Source: Bryobacteraceae bacterium (lineage in GTDB: Bacteria; Acidobacteriota; Terriglobia; Bryobacterales; Bryobacteraceae). Taken from it: a DNA stretch of 64,000 nt. The notes under the pieces are model-generated. The model ran no database searches and was not told the origin of the DNA. It worked only from the letters and a program-made list of their open reading frames with translations. Every line of letters begins with the position of its first letter. The first letter of the stretch is position 1. The DNA lies in contig JARKOC010000138.1 of NCBI GenBank assembly GCA_029975915.1, forward strand, positions 186,001 to 250,000, in the 5' to 3' direction. Position numbers and translations under genes: made by a program. Shown here in pieces: positions 33,412 to 41,353 of the stretch.

Positions 33412-34413
33412 TTGAAACTCACATTGAGGCTCGTTCTGGCCGCGGCAGGATTACTCGTTTCGATGCCGGCGGGCGAGCAGGCCAGCCGGGCCCCGGACCT
33501 TTTGCTCGGTCAGGCGGCTGCACTGCAAGCCCGAGGAGATTATTACGAAGCTGAACAACTGCTCCGGGAGACGCTGCGCCGGTTGGACCAGGTCGGGCAG
33601 GCCCACCCGCAACTCCCGGTTCTTCTCAACAATCTCGCGTCTCTATCGCAGGAGATTGGCCGCACGTCGGATGCGGAGCGATACTACCAGCGCGCTATCC
33701 GAGTCCTTGAGGAGACACAGGGCGCCGATCATCCAGTTCTGTTGAGGCCATTGTGCAATCTGGGGTCTCTCTACATCGAGGAGGGCATGCCCGGCAAAGC
33801 TGAGCGCTTCTACCGCCGCGCGCTTCGGATCGCAGCCCTCCGCCGGGTGAGGGAAGACGACGACCCGGCCATCGCCTGGCACGGTCTGGGGATGGCGCTG
33901 CACGCACAGGGCAGGCAGGCCGAGGCGGAATCCTGCTACCTCCACGCCATCGACCTGCGCCGGTCCCAAAGATCGAGGGAGGTTGAGCTGGCTCAAACTC
34001 TCGGCAACCTTGCCGTCCTATATCTCTCTTCGGGCCGTTTCGCCGATGCGCTTCGCACCCAGTTGCTGGTCCTGCAGTCGTTGGAAGATCGTTTGGCGCC
34101 GGGCCATCCCGGCCTGGCCCGGCCGCTGGCCAACCTCGGCGCGATCTACGAGAAATTGAACCGGCTCAGCGAGGCGGAAGAGGTCCTGCTCCGGGCGCTA
34201 GCCATCGCTCAGCAGGCCTTTGGGCCAGACCATGCCGTCTGCGGAGGCATCCTCTCCAACTACGCCCAGGTGTTACGCCGGACCAAGCGCAAGGCCGAGG
34301 CGAAGAGGGCTGAAATCCGCGCCGCCGCAATCCAGGAGAACATGGAAGCCGGCAAATTGAGCCGGCACACCATCGACATCGCCGATCTTGCCAAGCCTGG
34401 CGGCAAGCAGTGA
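33412..34413 (+). CDS. Exported TPR-repeat protein
   Basis: A 333-residue protein with a signal peptide or N-terminal anchor (KLTLRLVLAAAGLLVSMPAGEQA) followed by about six TPR repeats of the Kinesin-light-chain/TPR_12 kind, with pairs such as LLNNLASLSQEIGRTSDAE, LCNLGSLYIEEGMPGKAE, LGNLAVLYLSSGRFADAL and LANLGAIYEKLNRLSEAE. Such scaffolds bind peptides or partner proteins. Translation starts at TTG 33412 with AGAGG upstream. It diverges from the HTH-propeller gene with about 190 bases between, where a shared control region must lie. Confidence 0.8.
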   Translation: MKLTLRLVLAAAGLLVSMPAGEQASRAPDLLLGQAAALQARGDYYEAEQLLRETLRRLDQVGQAHPQLPVLLNNLASLSQEIGRTSDAERYYQRAIRVLEETQGADHPVLLRPLCNLGSLYIEEGMPGKAERFYRRALRIAALRRVREDDDPAIAWHGLGMALHAQGRQAEAESCYLHAIDLRRSQRSREVELAQTLGNLAVLYLSSGRFADALRTQLLVLQSLEDRLAPGHPGLARPLANLGAIYEKLNRLSEAEEVLLRALAIAQQAFGPDHAVCGGILSNYAQVLRRTKRKAEAKRAEIRAAAIQENMEAGKLSRHTIDIADLAKPGGKQ

Positions 34414-34458
34414 GCGGGTGCGGCGGCGGACGGCGTTTGAACCCGCATGTCCCGCTTC

Positions 34459-34563
34459 GCCGCGAACGTGGCGGCCGGTGCGATGCTGGCAGACGGCCGC
34501 CTCGAACTCCAGGCTTGGGACGAACTTCAAAACTTTGAGGAGAATGCTGCATACTCGATTCAT
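34459..34563 (-). pseudogene. IS4-type transposase N-terminal fragment
   Basis: The minus-strand frame reads SILLKVLKFVPSLEFEAAV followed by CQHRTGRHVRG, which closely resembles the N-terminal DUF4372 region of IS4-family transposases (short helix, FPRxEFExxV, then KHxAERHxRGF). After this about 35-residue stretch the match is lost, with no catalytic DDE part and no intact inverted repeats visible. It is a decayed insertion scar between the TPR gene and the DUF3592 genes. The rest of the gap 34414-34796 shows no gene. Confidence 0.5.
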
Positions 34564-34796
34564 GGCGGCGGCCTCCTGACGGGCTGCTTGGGCTTCTGGC
34601 GAAACCTCGCTCAACCTACCAGAGCCGCCACCTAACAGCTCAATCGCTAATTTGGACAAGAGTGGCTTGTCTCCCCGCTGCTGGGCGGAGGGTAGAGCTT
34701 GTCAGCACTTGTTGCAGACAGGATGAAGATGCTGGAAGGGCTCGACTCGGAGGCGCCTCCGTAGTAGGATTGGCTCCCAATGGAGGAGAGCCAGCG

Positions 34797-35342
34797 ATGG
34801 CGTCCGCACTGAAGATGGCGCAGTGGACGGTGTACGGCCTGGCGATCATGCTATTCGTGGGTGCGTTGGCGTTCGCAGTTTGGCGGAACCACCAACTGAA
34901 TACGCTCAAGCCTGTGCGGGCGGAGGTGATCGAGGCGGGGACAGAGTCCTACATGTCGAGTCAATACTCTGAGGATGCGTCGGGCTGGAAGGTGCAGACG
35001 GAGTCCCGGATGTATTCAGCTGTCGCCAAGGTCCGGTACGAATTCGGCGGCAAGCAGTATGAGACTGAGGCCAGCCACGATGTCGGCGTTTCCTGGGAAT
35101 CCTTGCAGGAGCGTCTCACACGAGAATGGAAGCCGGGTTCGGTGATCTGGGTGCACATTGACCCGGCCAAGCCGGAGGCGCCGATTGCGGGGCTGGGATA
35201 CAACCTGAACACGTTCTTGCCGTCGCTCGCAATGGTCCTGATAGGGTTGCTGATCTGGGCGATGGGTTACGGACTGGGCCGGTTGCTGCCGCTCGTCAAG
35301 CGGATCGAAGAGAGTGTGATGGGAGGACGCGGATTCAACTGA
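34797..35342 (+). CDS. DUF3592 membrane protein
   Basis: A 181-residue protein with an N-terminal membrane helix (about 8-28), a central extracytoplasmic domain, and a second helix (about 135-160). The domain shows the DUF3592 pattern: VRAEVIEAGTES, a segment AVAKVRYEFGGKQYET and GSVIWVHIDPAKPE. The ATG at 34797 has GGAGGAGA ten bases upstream; the longer frame from 34662 is not supported. The family is common in bacteria and of unknown role. It is 14 bases before a longer paralogue and forms a pair with it. Confidence 0.8.
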   Translation: MASALKMAQWTVYGLAIMLFVGALAFAVWRNHQLNTLKPVRAEVIEAGTESYMSSQYSEDASGWKVQTESRMYSAVAKVRYEFGGKQYETEASHDVGVSWESLQERLTREWKPGSVIWVHIDPAKPEAPIAGLGYNLNTFLPSLAMVLIGLLIWAMGYGLGRLLPLVKRIEESVMGGRGFN

Positions 35343-35356
35343 AGCGCGGAGGAGAA

Positions 35357-36412
35357 ATGCCGAAATGGACTGATGTTCTGGTGACTGTCTGCCTAGGCCT
35401 GTTCATCGTGGGCGGGCTCATCTTTCTTTACATGGGCCTGAAAAACGTCTGGGCGGCGCTGGCGAGCAAAGGGTGGCCTTCTGCAGTGGGTGTTGTGAAA
35501 TCGTCTGGAACCGAAACGTCGCGGTCGCGCGACAGCGAGACAGGGGAGACCTCAACGATGTATGCAGCGCGCCTGAGGGTCGCGTATCAGGTGGCCGGGC
35601 AGGAGTATGAGACAGGTACCGTGTGGATTGGCGAGACCGAGGCTTCGGGCGACTCTTCTGAAGCGGAGTTGAAACGACTGCAGTATCCCGAGGGCGCGGT
35701 TGTCCCGGTCTATTACGATCCGAAGCAGCCAGGGCGTTCCGCCCTGCGGCGCGGACTGACGGCGGATGCGCTGTGGCTGCCTGGAGCAGGCCTGGGCCTC
35801 TTCCTGGCCGGCAGCATGTTTCTCCAACTCTACTTCGCGATGACCCGAGGCGGTGGGGGGATGCAGATCGGGATCACCATGTTTGGGGCGATTTTCGCGC
35901 TCTGCGGCGCGGCAATGCTGGCAGCCGGGCTGAGGAATCTCTGGCTCGGCCATGAGAGCCGGAATTGGCCGCGCGCCGACGGAGAGATCGTCTACTCGGT
36001 TGGCGATTCCACGACCTCGGTCACGGAAGATGAGGACGGGACACGGCGCCGCTCGACCACATACTCGACACGGCTGGTTTACCGTTACGAAGCGGGCGGC
36101 TTCAAGCGCCACGGCAACGTCTGGCGGTTCGGACAGTTGTCAGGCGCGAGCCAGGAATGGGCGGAATCGATCGCGAGCAAATATCCGAAAGGGGAGAAAG
36201 TAAAGGTCGCCTATGACCCGTCCGATCCGGACCTGTGTGTCCTGGAACCCGGCATTGACACGGACGCGTACTGGATTCCGGGCATCGGTCTCGTGGCGTT
36301 GCTTTTCGGGCTGGCTGCGATAATCTCCCTCGGTCCGGTGATCGACAAGGATCCAGCGGGTGCGGCCGAACTGGAACGAATCCGGAGCGAATTCGAACGG
36401 CTCAAGCGCTGA
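35357..36412 (+). CDS. Tandem DUF3592 membrane protein
   Basis: A 351-residue paralogue of the preceding protein containing the DUF3592 unit twice. The first unit has LRVAYQVAGQEYETGTVW and VPVYYDPKQPGRSAL, the second has RLVYRYEAGGFKRHGNVW and VKVAYDPSDPDLCVLEPG. Each unit is flanked by membrane helices (about 8-28, 130-155, 172-195 and 305-325). The internal duplication plus the adjacent single-unit gene suggests local gene duplication and fusion. No enzymatic motif is seen. The pair is probably one operon ending before the convergent gene at 36469. Confidence 0.8.
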   Translation: MPKWTDVLVTVCLGLFIVGGLIFLYMGLKNVWAALASKGWPSAVGVVKSSGTETSRSRDSETGETSTMYAARLRVAYQVAGQEYETGTVWIGETEASGDSSEAELKRLQYPEGAVVPVYYDPKQPGRSALRRGLTADALWLPGAGLGLFLAGSMFLQLYFAMTRGGGGMQIGITMFGAIFALCGAAMLAAGLRNLWLGHESRNWPRADGEIVYSVGDSTTSVTEDEDGTRRRSTTYSTRLVYRYEAGGFKRHGNVWRFGQLSGASQEWAESIASKYPKGEKVKVAYDPSDPDLCVLEPGIDTDAYWIPGIGLVALLFGLAAIISLGPVIDKDPAGAAELERIRSEFERLKR

Positions 36413-36468
36413 AGCCGGGCTGCGCTGAGGCAGGCAGGGAATCGACGGGGCCAGAAGGAAAGTGTGGC

Positions 36469-37980
36469 TTACCTTCGGAGGGCTGGGGCCGCCCAAACGA
36501 GCGAGTGAGCGGGAACCCTGATCTTTTTGTCTTGGAGTACGACCGTGACCTCCTCGTTCCGGAAGTTGTACAGCGCCTCATCGCGGCCAATCCGGTAGTA
36601 GGCGATGCGAGTGGGGGCGGAGAGGTTTACGCCGAGGCTCTTGCGGAGCGCGTCCACCTGGGCGCGGTCCATGTCGAGCCAGGAGATTTGTTTGGGCGGC
36701 AGGAGCCACTCGCCGGTGTCGAGATAGTCCTGCTCGGTGAAGGTGCGCAGGTCGATGGGGATGACGCCCTTGGGCGCCTGGATCTTCTCGCGCAGAGACG
36801 CGGTCATGGCAATGCGGGCTCCGGTCCTCAAATGGGCGGCGACTTTGGCTATGAGGTTGGGATCGTGCAACGCCTGCACGCCGAGGATGACAGCGCGGCT
36901 CTTTGACGGGTATTCGGCGACAGGGACGATGGGGATGCCCAACATGCCGAGGTAATCCATGAGGAAGCGGTCGCTGCCGGGGTCGCTGTCAGGCGGTTTG
37001 TAGTAGGCGACGCCGCTGACCGGTTTGCCCTGGACGCGGCGGGCGGTGTCGCGCAGGCCGGGCAGGGCCTTGATGAAGAGATCGTGGCCGGGGTGGCCCT
37101 GGGCGACATCGAAGAGATTGAACAGGATGAGTTCGCGGGTGCCGGCGAGGACGCTCTGCCAGGCTTGGTCGATGAAGTTCTGGCCGGTGCATTCGATGTG
37201 GTCGAACCAGGCGGCTTCAACTTTCTTCTCGCCGATCACGGAAGTGAGCCAGCGGTAGTTCATGTAGCCCTGCGTGGGCTGGACGAAGCCCATGCGCTGG
37301 GTTTCGGGGTTGCGGATTTCGACCCCCACCCAAACAGCGTCGAACTGGGCGGCCATGCGGGGCGGGTCGTAGCCGAAGATATGAAAGCGGTCGTACCACT
37401 GCGGGAATTTAATGACGAGCCGGACATCGGGCCGGTTTCGGCGGGCCGGAGCGACGATCATCGGCTGGATGAGGCTGGTAAGGAGGTCGCGGCGGTATTG
37501 GCCCCAATCGCGGCCGGCGCGGGCGCGTTCGGATTCAGGAGATTCGTCGCCGGTGCAGTAGAAATCGTCGATGACGAGTTCGTCGAAGACAGCGGCGTTG
37601 GAACCATAGAATTCAGCGATGCCGGAGCGGGTGGCTTCGGCTTCGTAGTTGAGCCAGCCGAGAGGATGGGTCTGGCGGACGCCGAATTTCTTGCCTGGCA
37701 CGGTGGCGATGCCGCCGGACGAGGCGAGGCCAAGTTGTTTGAGCGCATCGCGGACTTCGGCGAGCTGTTGGGGCGAGACGTATTCGTCGCCGCGGCGGCC
37801 TTCGAGAACAACGCGCGTGACGCCGAGGCGCTTCATCGCGTCGACAGCCCGCTGGCGGGATTCGGGCGTCATCATGAGCCGCTCGATTCCGCCGGCGGTG
37901 GCGTAAACCGAGATTTTGAGGGACGGATCGGCCGCCTGAAGGCAGCCGGCGAGCAGGCACAGGCAGATGAGGTTTCGCAC
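36469..37980 (-). CDS. Secreted protein of unknown function, probable TIM-barrel (glycosidase-like)
   Basis: A 503-residue exported protein: signal peptide NLICLCLLAGCLQA, then a large domain whose early strands (SLKISVYATAGG, VTRVVLEGRRGDEY, FDELVIDDFYCTGDE, DVRLVIKFPQWYDRF, FDAVWVGVEIRNPE, VEAAWFDHIECTG, ELILFNLFD) look like the alternating strands of a TIM barrel. Acidic residues at strand ends (DDFY, EIR, IECTG) could be catalytic as in glycoside hydrolases. The last 180 residues look like a GATase-like or beta-sandwich domain with VAYYKPPDSDPG. I do not recognise the family. Start is at 37980, partly overlapping the shadow of the PPIase leader. Confidence 0.65.
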   Translation of the reverse strand: MRNLICLCLLAGCLQAADPSLKISVYATAGGIERLMMTPESRQRAVDAMKRLGVTRVVLEGRRGDEYVSPQQLAEVRDALKQLGLASSGGIATVPGKKFGVRQTHPLGWLNYEAEATRSGIAEFYGSNAAVFDELVIDDFYCTGDESPESERARAGRDWGQYRRDLLTSLIQPMIVAPARRNRPDVRLVIKFPQWYDRFHIFGYDPPRMAAQFDAVWVGVEIRNPETQRMGFVQPTQGYMNYRWLTSVIGEKKVEAAWFDHIECTGQNFIDQAWQSVLAGTRELILFNLFDVAQGHPGHDLFIKALPGLRDTARRVQGKPVSGVAYYKPPDSDPGSDRFLMDYLGMLGIPIVPVAEYPSKSRAVILGVQALHDPNLIAKVAAHLRTGARIAMTASLREKIQAPKGVIPIDLRTFTEQDYLDTGEWLLPPKQISWLDMDRAQVDALRKSLGVNLSAPTRIAYYRIGRDEALYNFRNEEVTVVLQDKKIRVPAHSLVWAAPALRR

Positions 37981-38047
37981 GCGACTATCTTATATTGAAG
38001 CGGCGGCAGGGATGGCGCGGCATCGGACGGGTAGGATAGAAGACGTT

Positions 38048-38683
38048 ATGCATTCGCGACGAAGCCTGATCTTGTGGACGGCGGCACTGGCCGGGTGTGC
38101 GCCACGGTTGGCGAGATTGAAGGAGCCGGCGCTTGTGTCGAGGAGGTCGCCGGAGGTGTGGAAGGCGAGGTTTGAGACGACACAGGGGACCTTTGTCGTG
38201 CAAGTGGCGCGGCCATGGGCGCCGCTGGGCGCGGACCGTTTCTACAGCCTGGTCAGGGGCGGATTCTATGACGGGTGCCGGTTCTTCCGGGTGCTGCCGG
38301 GATTCGTCGTGCAGTGGGGGATCAATCCGGATCCAGCGGTGTCGAACGCGTGGGGCGATCAGACGAAGATCAAGGACGATCAGGTGAAGGCATCGAATGT
38401 GCGAGGGACCATCAGCTTTGCGACGGACGGCCCGGACACACGGACGGTGCAGGTCTACATCAATCTGGGGGCGAATTCGAGGTTGGATGCGAGAGGGTTT
38501 TCGCCGTTTGGGCGGGTGACTGAGGGGATGGAGGTGGTGGAGAAGTTGTACAGCGGGTATGGCGAGGGCGCGCCGAAGGGGAAGGGGCCGAGCCAGGATC
38601 TGATTGAGAAAGAGGGTGAGGCGTACCTGGCGCGGGAGTTCCCGAAGCTGGACAGGATTCTCAGGGCGCGAGTCACGCGCTAG
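38048..38683 (+). CDS. Cyclophilin-type peptidyl-prolyl cis-trans isomerase, exported
   Basis: A 211-residue protein with a lipoprotein-like signal (LILWTAALAGC, Cys17 or so) and a cyclophilin domain of the short bacterial type: FYSLVRGGFYDGCRFFRVLPGFVVQWG, RGTISFAT, TVQVYINLGANSRLDARGFSPFGRV. The usual FHRVI catalytic Arg is present as FFRVL. It helps prolyl isomerisation of exported proteins. The ATG at 38048 is preferred because the upstream frame (from 37967) lacks a signal peptide. The stop overlaps the convergent pheA stop by four bases. Confidence 0.88.
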   Translation: MHSRRSLILWTAALAGCAPRLARLKEPALVSRRSPEVWKARFETTQGTFVVQVARPWAPLGADRFYSLVRGGFYDGCRFFRVLPGFVVQWGINPDPAVSNAWGDQTKIKDDQVKASNVRGTISFATDGPDTRTVQVYINLGANSRLDARGFSPFGRVTEGMEVVEKLYSGYGEGAPKGKGPSQDLIEKEGEAYLAREFPKLDRILRARVTR

Positions 38684-39540
38684 ACACGGTAGCAGCCGAG
38701 GACTCGCTGGAAGTCGGAGAGTTCCTCCAGGTGGCCTAGAGCGCGTTTGACCTTTTCGTCGTCGACGTTGCCCAGCAGATCGACATAGAAGAGGTATTCC
38801 CAGGGTTTGCCGCGCAGGGGCCGTGATTCGATCTTGGCCAGGCTGATGTCGCGCAGGGCGAAGGCGCTTAAGGCGCGGAACAGCGAGCCGGGCTGGTTGC
38901 GCGTAGTAAAGACAAGGGAGGTTTTCCAGCCTTTTTTGCGGGAGTCGTCGAGCGGCAGAGGCGCATCGCCGGCGCGGCGGAGGAGGAAGAAGCGGGTGTA
39001 GTTCTGGCGGTCGTCTTCGATGGAACGGCGGAGGATGCGGGCGCCGTAGATGCCGGCCGAGACGGCCGAGGCGATGGCGGCGGAGTCCTTCAGGCCCTCG
39101 GCCATGATCATTTTGACGCTGCCGGCGGTGTCATAGAATGACTTGCGCTCGAATTGGGGGTTGGCGGCAAAGAATGACAGGCACTGGTTCAACGCCACAG
39201 GATGGGAGAAAATACGGCGAATACTGGACAGCCGGACACCCGGGGCGGCGAGGAGGTTATGAACGATGCGGACGTTGGTTTCGGCGACAATCTGGTGGTC
39301 GTAATGCAGCAAGTGATCGTAGTTTTCGTGGACAGAGCCGTGAAGGGTGTTTTCGATGGGGATCACTGCGGCATCGCAGTGGCCTGAGCGAAGGGAGGCG
39401 AAGACCTCGTCAAACCACTGACAAGGAACAACTTCCGCGTGAGGCCCTAGCAATTGAAGGATTGCTTCATGGCTAAACGCCCCAGGTTCGCCCTGGAAGG
39501 CTACGCGGAGTGGAAGTGGGGATTTGAGGTGTTTTCCCAA
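38680..39540 (-). CDS. pheA: Prephenate dehydratase
   Basis: Monofunctional enzyme converting prephenate to phenylpyruvate in phenylalanine synthesis, 286 residues. The catalytic domain begins VAFQGEPGAFSHEA, contains IPIENTLHGSVHENYD and the catalytic NYTRFFLL segment, and is followed by an ACT domain (SLVFTTRNQPGSLFRAL, then LAKIESRPLRGKPWEYLFYVD) for phenylalanine feedback. There is no chorismate mutase part. Translation starts at TTG 39540 with GAGG seven bases upstream. It diverges from an XRE-type regulator, with an 18-bp palindrome between them. Confidence 0.94.
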   Translation of the reverse strand: MGKHLKSPLPLRVAFQGEPGAFSHEAILQLLGPHAEVVPCQWFDEVFASLRSGHCDAAVIPIENTLHGSVHENYDHLLHYDHQIVAETNVRIVHNLLAAPGVRLSSIRRIFSHPVALNQCLSFFAANPQFERKSFYDTAGSVKMIMAEGLKDSAAIASAVSAGIYGARILRRSIEDDRQNYTRFFLLRRAGDAPLPLDDSRKKGWKTSLVFTTRNQPGSLFRALSAFALRDISLAKIESRPLRGKPWEYLFYVDLLGNVDDEKVKRALGHLEELSDFQRVLGCYRV

Positions 39541-39555
39541 GGTGAACCTCGTTGC

Positions 39556-39584
39556 TTGAGTTTGTTCTGAATTCAGAACAGAAT
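39556..39584 (+). promoter_or_regulatory. Putative promoter of the XRE regulator gene
   Basis: TTGAGT and CAGAAT spaced by 17 bases, with the palindrome filling the spacer. The -10 match is only four of six, so the call rests mainly on position. Confidence 0.4.
39563..39580. promoter_or_regulatory. Perfect 18-bp palindrome (operator) between pheA and the XRE regulator
   Basis: TGTTCTGAATTCAGAACA is exactly its own reverse complement. It lies within the spacer of a plausible rightward promoter (TTGAGT 39556-39561, 17 bases, CAGAAT 39579-39584) for the regulator gene, and 23 bases before the pheA start codon. The position is typical of an autoregulatory repressor site; the adjacent XRE protein is the obvious candidate. 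Confidence 0.7.
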
Positions 39585-39685
39585 TGAGTTAGGCTAGCCG
39601 TCGCCGCTTCAAACCGCGCGAGGCTCCCAAAGATCCGAACGTGGGAAACCTGAACATAGGCGCCCGAGCCGCATCGAATCATACC

Positions 39686-40483
39686 ATGGATGACCCTGGG
39701 CAAAGGCTGAAGCGCGCCCGGGAGCGTTTAGGTTTGAAATATCGCGACGTGGAGGAATTCAGCACGCGCATCGCGGAACGTCACCGGAACAGCGAGTTCG
39801 CGATCGCGATCAGCCGGCTTTCGGACATAGAGAATCGCGGGGTCGTACCGAGCGTATACAAGCTGTATTCGCTTTGCGCGATTTACAGGCTGGAGATGAC
39901 CGACGTGCTGCTGTGGTACGGGGTGGACCTCGGAGAGCTTCCGGCGGATGTTACGCTGATGGCGCCGGAAAGGTCGCATCTGGTGAGCTTCGCCGCCGAC
40001 AGCGCCAGCATGGGCTCGCAGGCCCGGCTGCAAGTTCCTATTTCGCTGGACCCCGGGCTGGACCTGCAGAAGACCACATTCCTGAGCCGCTTCATTCAAA
40101 GTTGGGGCATTTTGCCCGTGATGCTTCTCGCGGGACTGGACTTGAAGGCGCACAGGTATGGATTTCTCGGCCTGGACGATTGGTTCATGTACCCGCTGCT
40201 GCAACCAGGCAGCCTGCTGTTAATTGACGAGACCAGGAACAAGATTGCTACGTCGGGTTGGACCAACGAGTTCGACCGTCCGATCTACTTCCTCGAACGG
40301 CGCGAGGGCTGGCTTTGCAGTTGGTGCAGCCTGGAGGGCGACCGGCTGGTGGCAATTCCTCATCCGGCATCGCATTGCGTGGCCCAGGTGTTCCGCTATC
40401 CGGCCGAGATCGAGGTGGTGGGCAGAGTGGTGGGCGTGGCCAACAGATTCGATCCCGACCTCAGGAGGCCAGTTCGCGCCTGA
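39686..40483 (+). CDS. XRE-family transcriptional regulator with S24-like C-terminal domain
   Basis: A 265-residue protein. The N-terminal HTH (about 5-60) reads GQRLKRARERLGLKYRDVEE and RLSDIENRGVVPSVYKLYSLCAIY, a helix-turn-helix of the Cro/C1 type. The C-terminal half has WFMYPLLQPGSLLLID, which has the shape of the LexA/S24 M-x-P-x(4)-G-x(3)-V-D strand pair, but the catalytic Ser of G-D/E-S-M is replaced and no Lys of the dyad is apparent, so self-cleavage is unlikely. It probably senses a ligand or protein through that fold. ATG 39686 is chosen; GTG 39641 is in frame. It overlaps the next convergent gene by 23 bases. Confidence 0.78.
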   Translation: MDDPGQRLKRARERLGLKYRDVEEFSTRIAERHRNSEFAIAISRLSDIENRGVVPSVYKLYSLCAIYRLEMTDVLLWYGVDLGELPADVTLMAPERSHLVSFAADSASMGSQARLQVPISLDPGLDLQKTTFLSRFIQSWGILPVMLLAGLDLKAHRYGFLGLDDWFMYPLLQPGSLLLIDETRNKIATSGWTNEFDRPIYFLERREGWLCSWCSLEGDRLVAIPHPASHCVAQVFRYPAEIEVVGRVVGVANRFDPDLRRPVRA

Positions 40484-40895
40484 AGGACCGGAGCAGGACT
40501 TCGATATCGCTTAAGAACAACTGCTGATCGGCAGGGCTGGCTCCGAAAGGGATCAGGAAGCGGTAAGGGGCCAGTCGCAGCCAGTTCTCTACCAGGACGC
40601 GCCGGCTTGTCGGCAGTCCTGCGAAGTAAAGAGCGAGGTCAGCGCGCTGCTCTTCCAGACCAAGTTCGAGCCAATGGCGAAAGGTGCTGTCGTGGCTAGA
40701 CCGGAGGGCAGTGTGCGCCTCTTCTTCTCCGAACATCTTGGCTAGACCGTGGTGTTCGTAGCGGCCGGTGTCCGAGTTGCGGCGCTGGGCCAGATACACC
40801 AAACGGCCATAAATTGTGGGGATTTGGCACAGCGTCCGACGCCACACGTCGTCGCTTGCGCTCTTCCATGGTTCAGACGTCATGGATGACATCAC
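40461..40895 (-). CDS. Hypothetical helical protein (144 aa)
   Basis: A 144-residue soluble protein, probably all helical, with no known motif. Segments such as WRRTLCQIPTIYGRLVYLAQ, RHWLELGLEEQRADLALYF and NWLRLAPYRFLIPFGASPADQQ suggest a compact helical bundle. ATG at 40895 or 40883 are both possible. Its 3' end overlaps the XRE regulator gene on the other strand by 23 bases, an arrangement that often indicates a conserved neighbour pair, but no function can be assigned. Confidence 0.6.
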   Translation of the reverse strand: MMSSMTSEPWKSASDDVWRRTLCQIPTIYGRLVYLAQRRNSDTGRYEHHGLAKMFGEEEAHTALRSSHDSTFRHWLELGLEEQRADLALYFAGLPTSRRVLVENWLRLAPYRFLIPFGASPADQQLFLSDIEVLLRSFRRELAS

Positions 40896-41094
40896 CGGGC
40901 CGCCCAGGCCAATCCCATATTAAACAAAACCATACCCTTCGCGCTTGGATAAGCCTCGCGGCGGACCAGTCCGAAACAGACTTGTTCCGAAAACAGAAAA
41001 ACTAAACGCGACTTCACGCAATCGGCGAATAAGAAGTTAGCCTTTGTTCGTGTCCGCCGTTCTTCAAGAATTCTGCAAAGGAGCCGATCAAACC

Positions 41095-41214
41095 ATGAAA
41101 AGACTTTTACTTGCCCTGCTGCTCGCCGCGCCGGCATTTAGCGTGATGATTCAGCACCAGGACCCGATCCCGAGATGCTTCCCGTGCCCGCCGACGCCGC
41201 CGCCGGCTTGGTAG
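41095..41214 (+). CDS. 39-residue secreted Pro/Cys-rich peptide
   Basis: A small open frame with AAAGGAG eleven bases upstream: a textbook signal peptide (MKRLLLALLLAAPAFS, cleavage after residue 16) followed by a mature peptide of about 23 residues that contains Cys-Phe-Pro-Cys, then PPTPPPAW at the end. Two cysteines three apart could form a disulfide or bind a metal or haem fragment. It is followed by a strong hairpin at 41310-41337. No homologue is recognised, and such short frames can be chance, but the signal peptide and ribosome site argue for expression. Confidence 0.5.
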   Translation: MKRLLLALLLAAPAFSVMIQHQDPIPRCFPCPPTPPPAW

Positions 41215-41309
41215 GAGCCCGAATAAGCGGTAAGGATGGAAAGTAAGCGCCGCACCGGCAGGAGACTCTGGGCGGCAGACCGGCTGGCGAAAGGCGGCTG
41301 GTATGATCG

Positions 41310-41337
41310 AAGGGCGGGAGCCAGGCTCCCGCCCTTT
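41310..41337. repeat. Perfect 12-bp inverted repeat hairpin
   Basis: AGGGCGGGAGCC (41311-41322) and GGCTCCCGCCCT (41324-41335) are exact complements around a single base, with an extra A-T pair outside and TTT following. It could end transcription of the small peptide gene; the T run is short, so it may be an attenuator or RNA-stabilising hairpin. Confidence 0.6.
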
Positions 41338-41353
41338 GTATTGGAAGGCTTCC

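Noticed and set aside
41310..41337. Terminal inverted repeat of an insertion sequence
   Set aside because: The arms are only one base apart, so this is a hairpin, and no transposase or target duplication is nearby.
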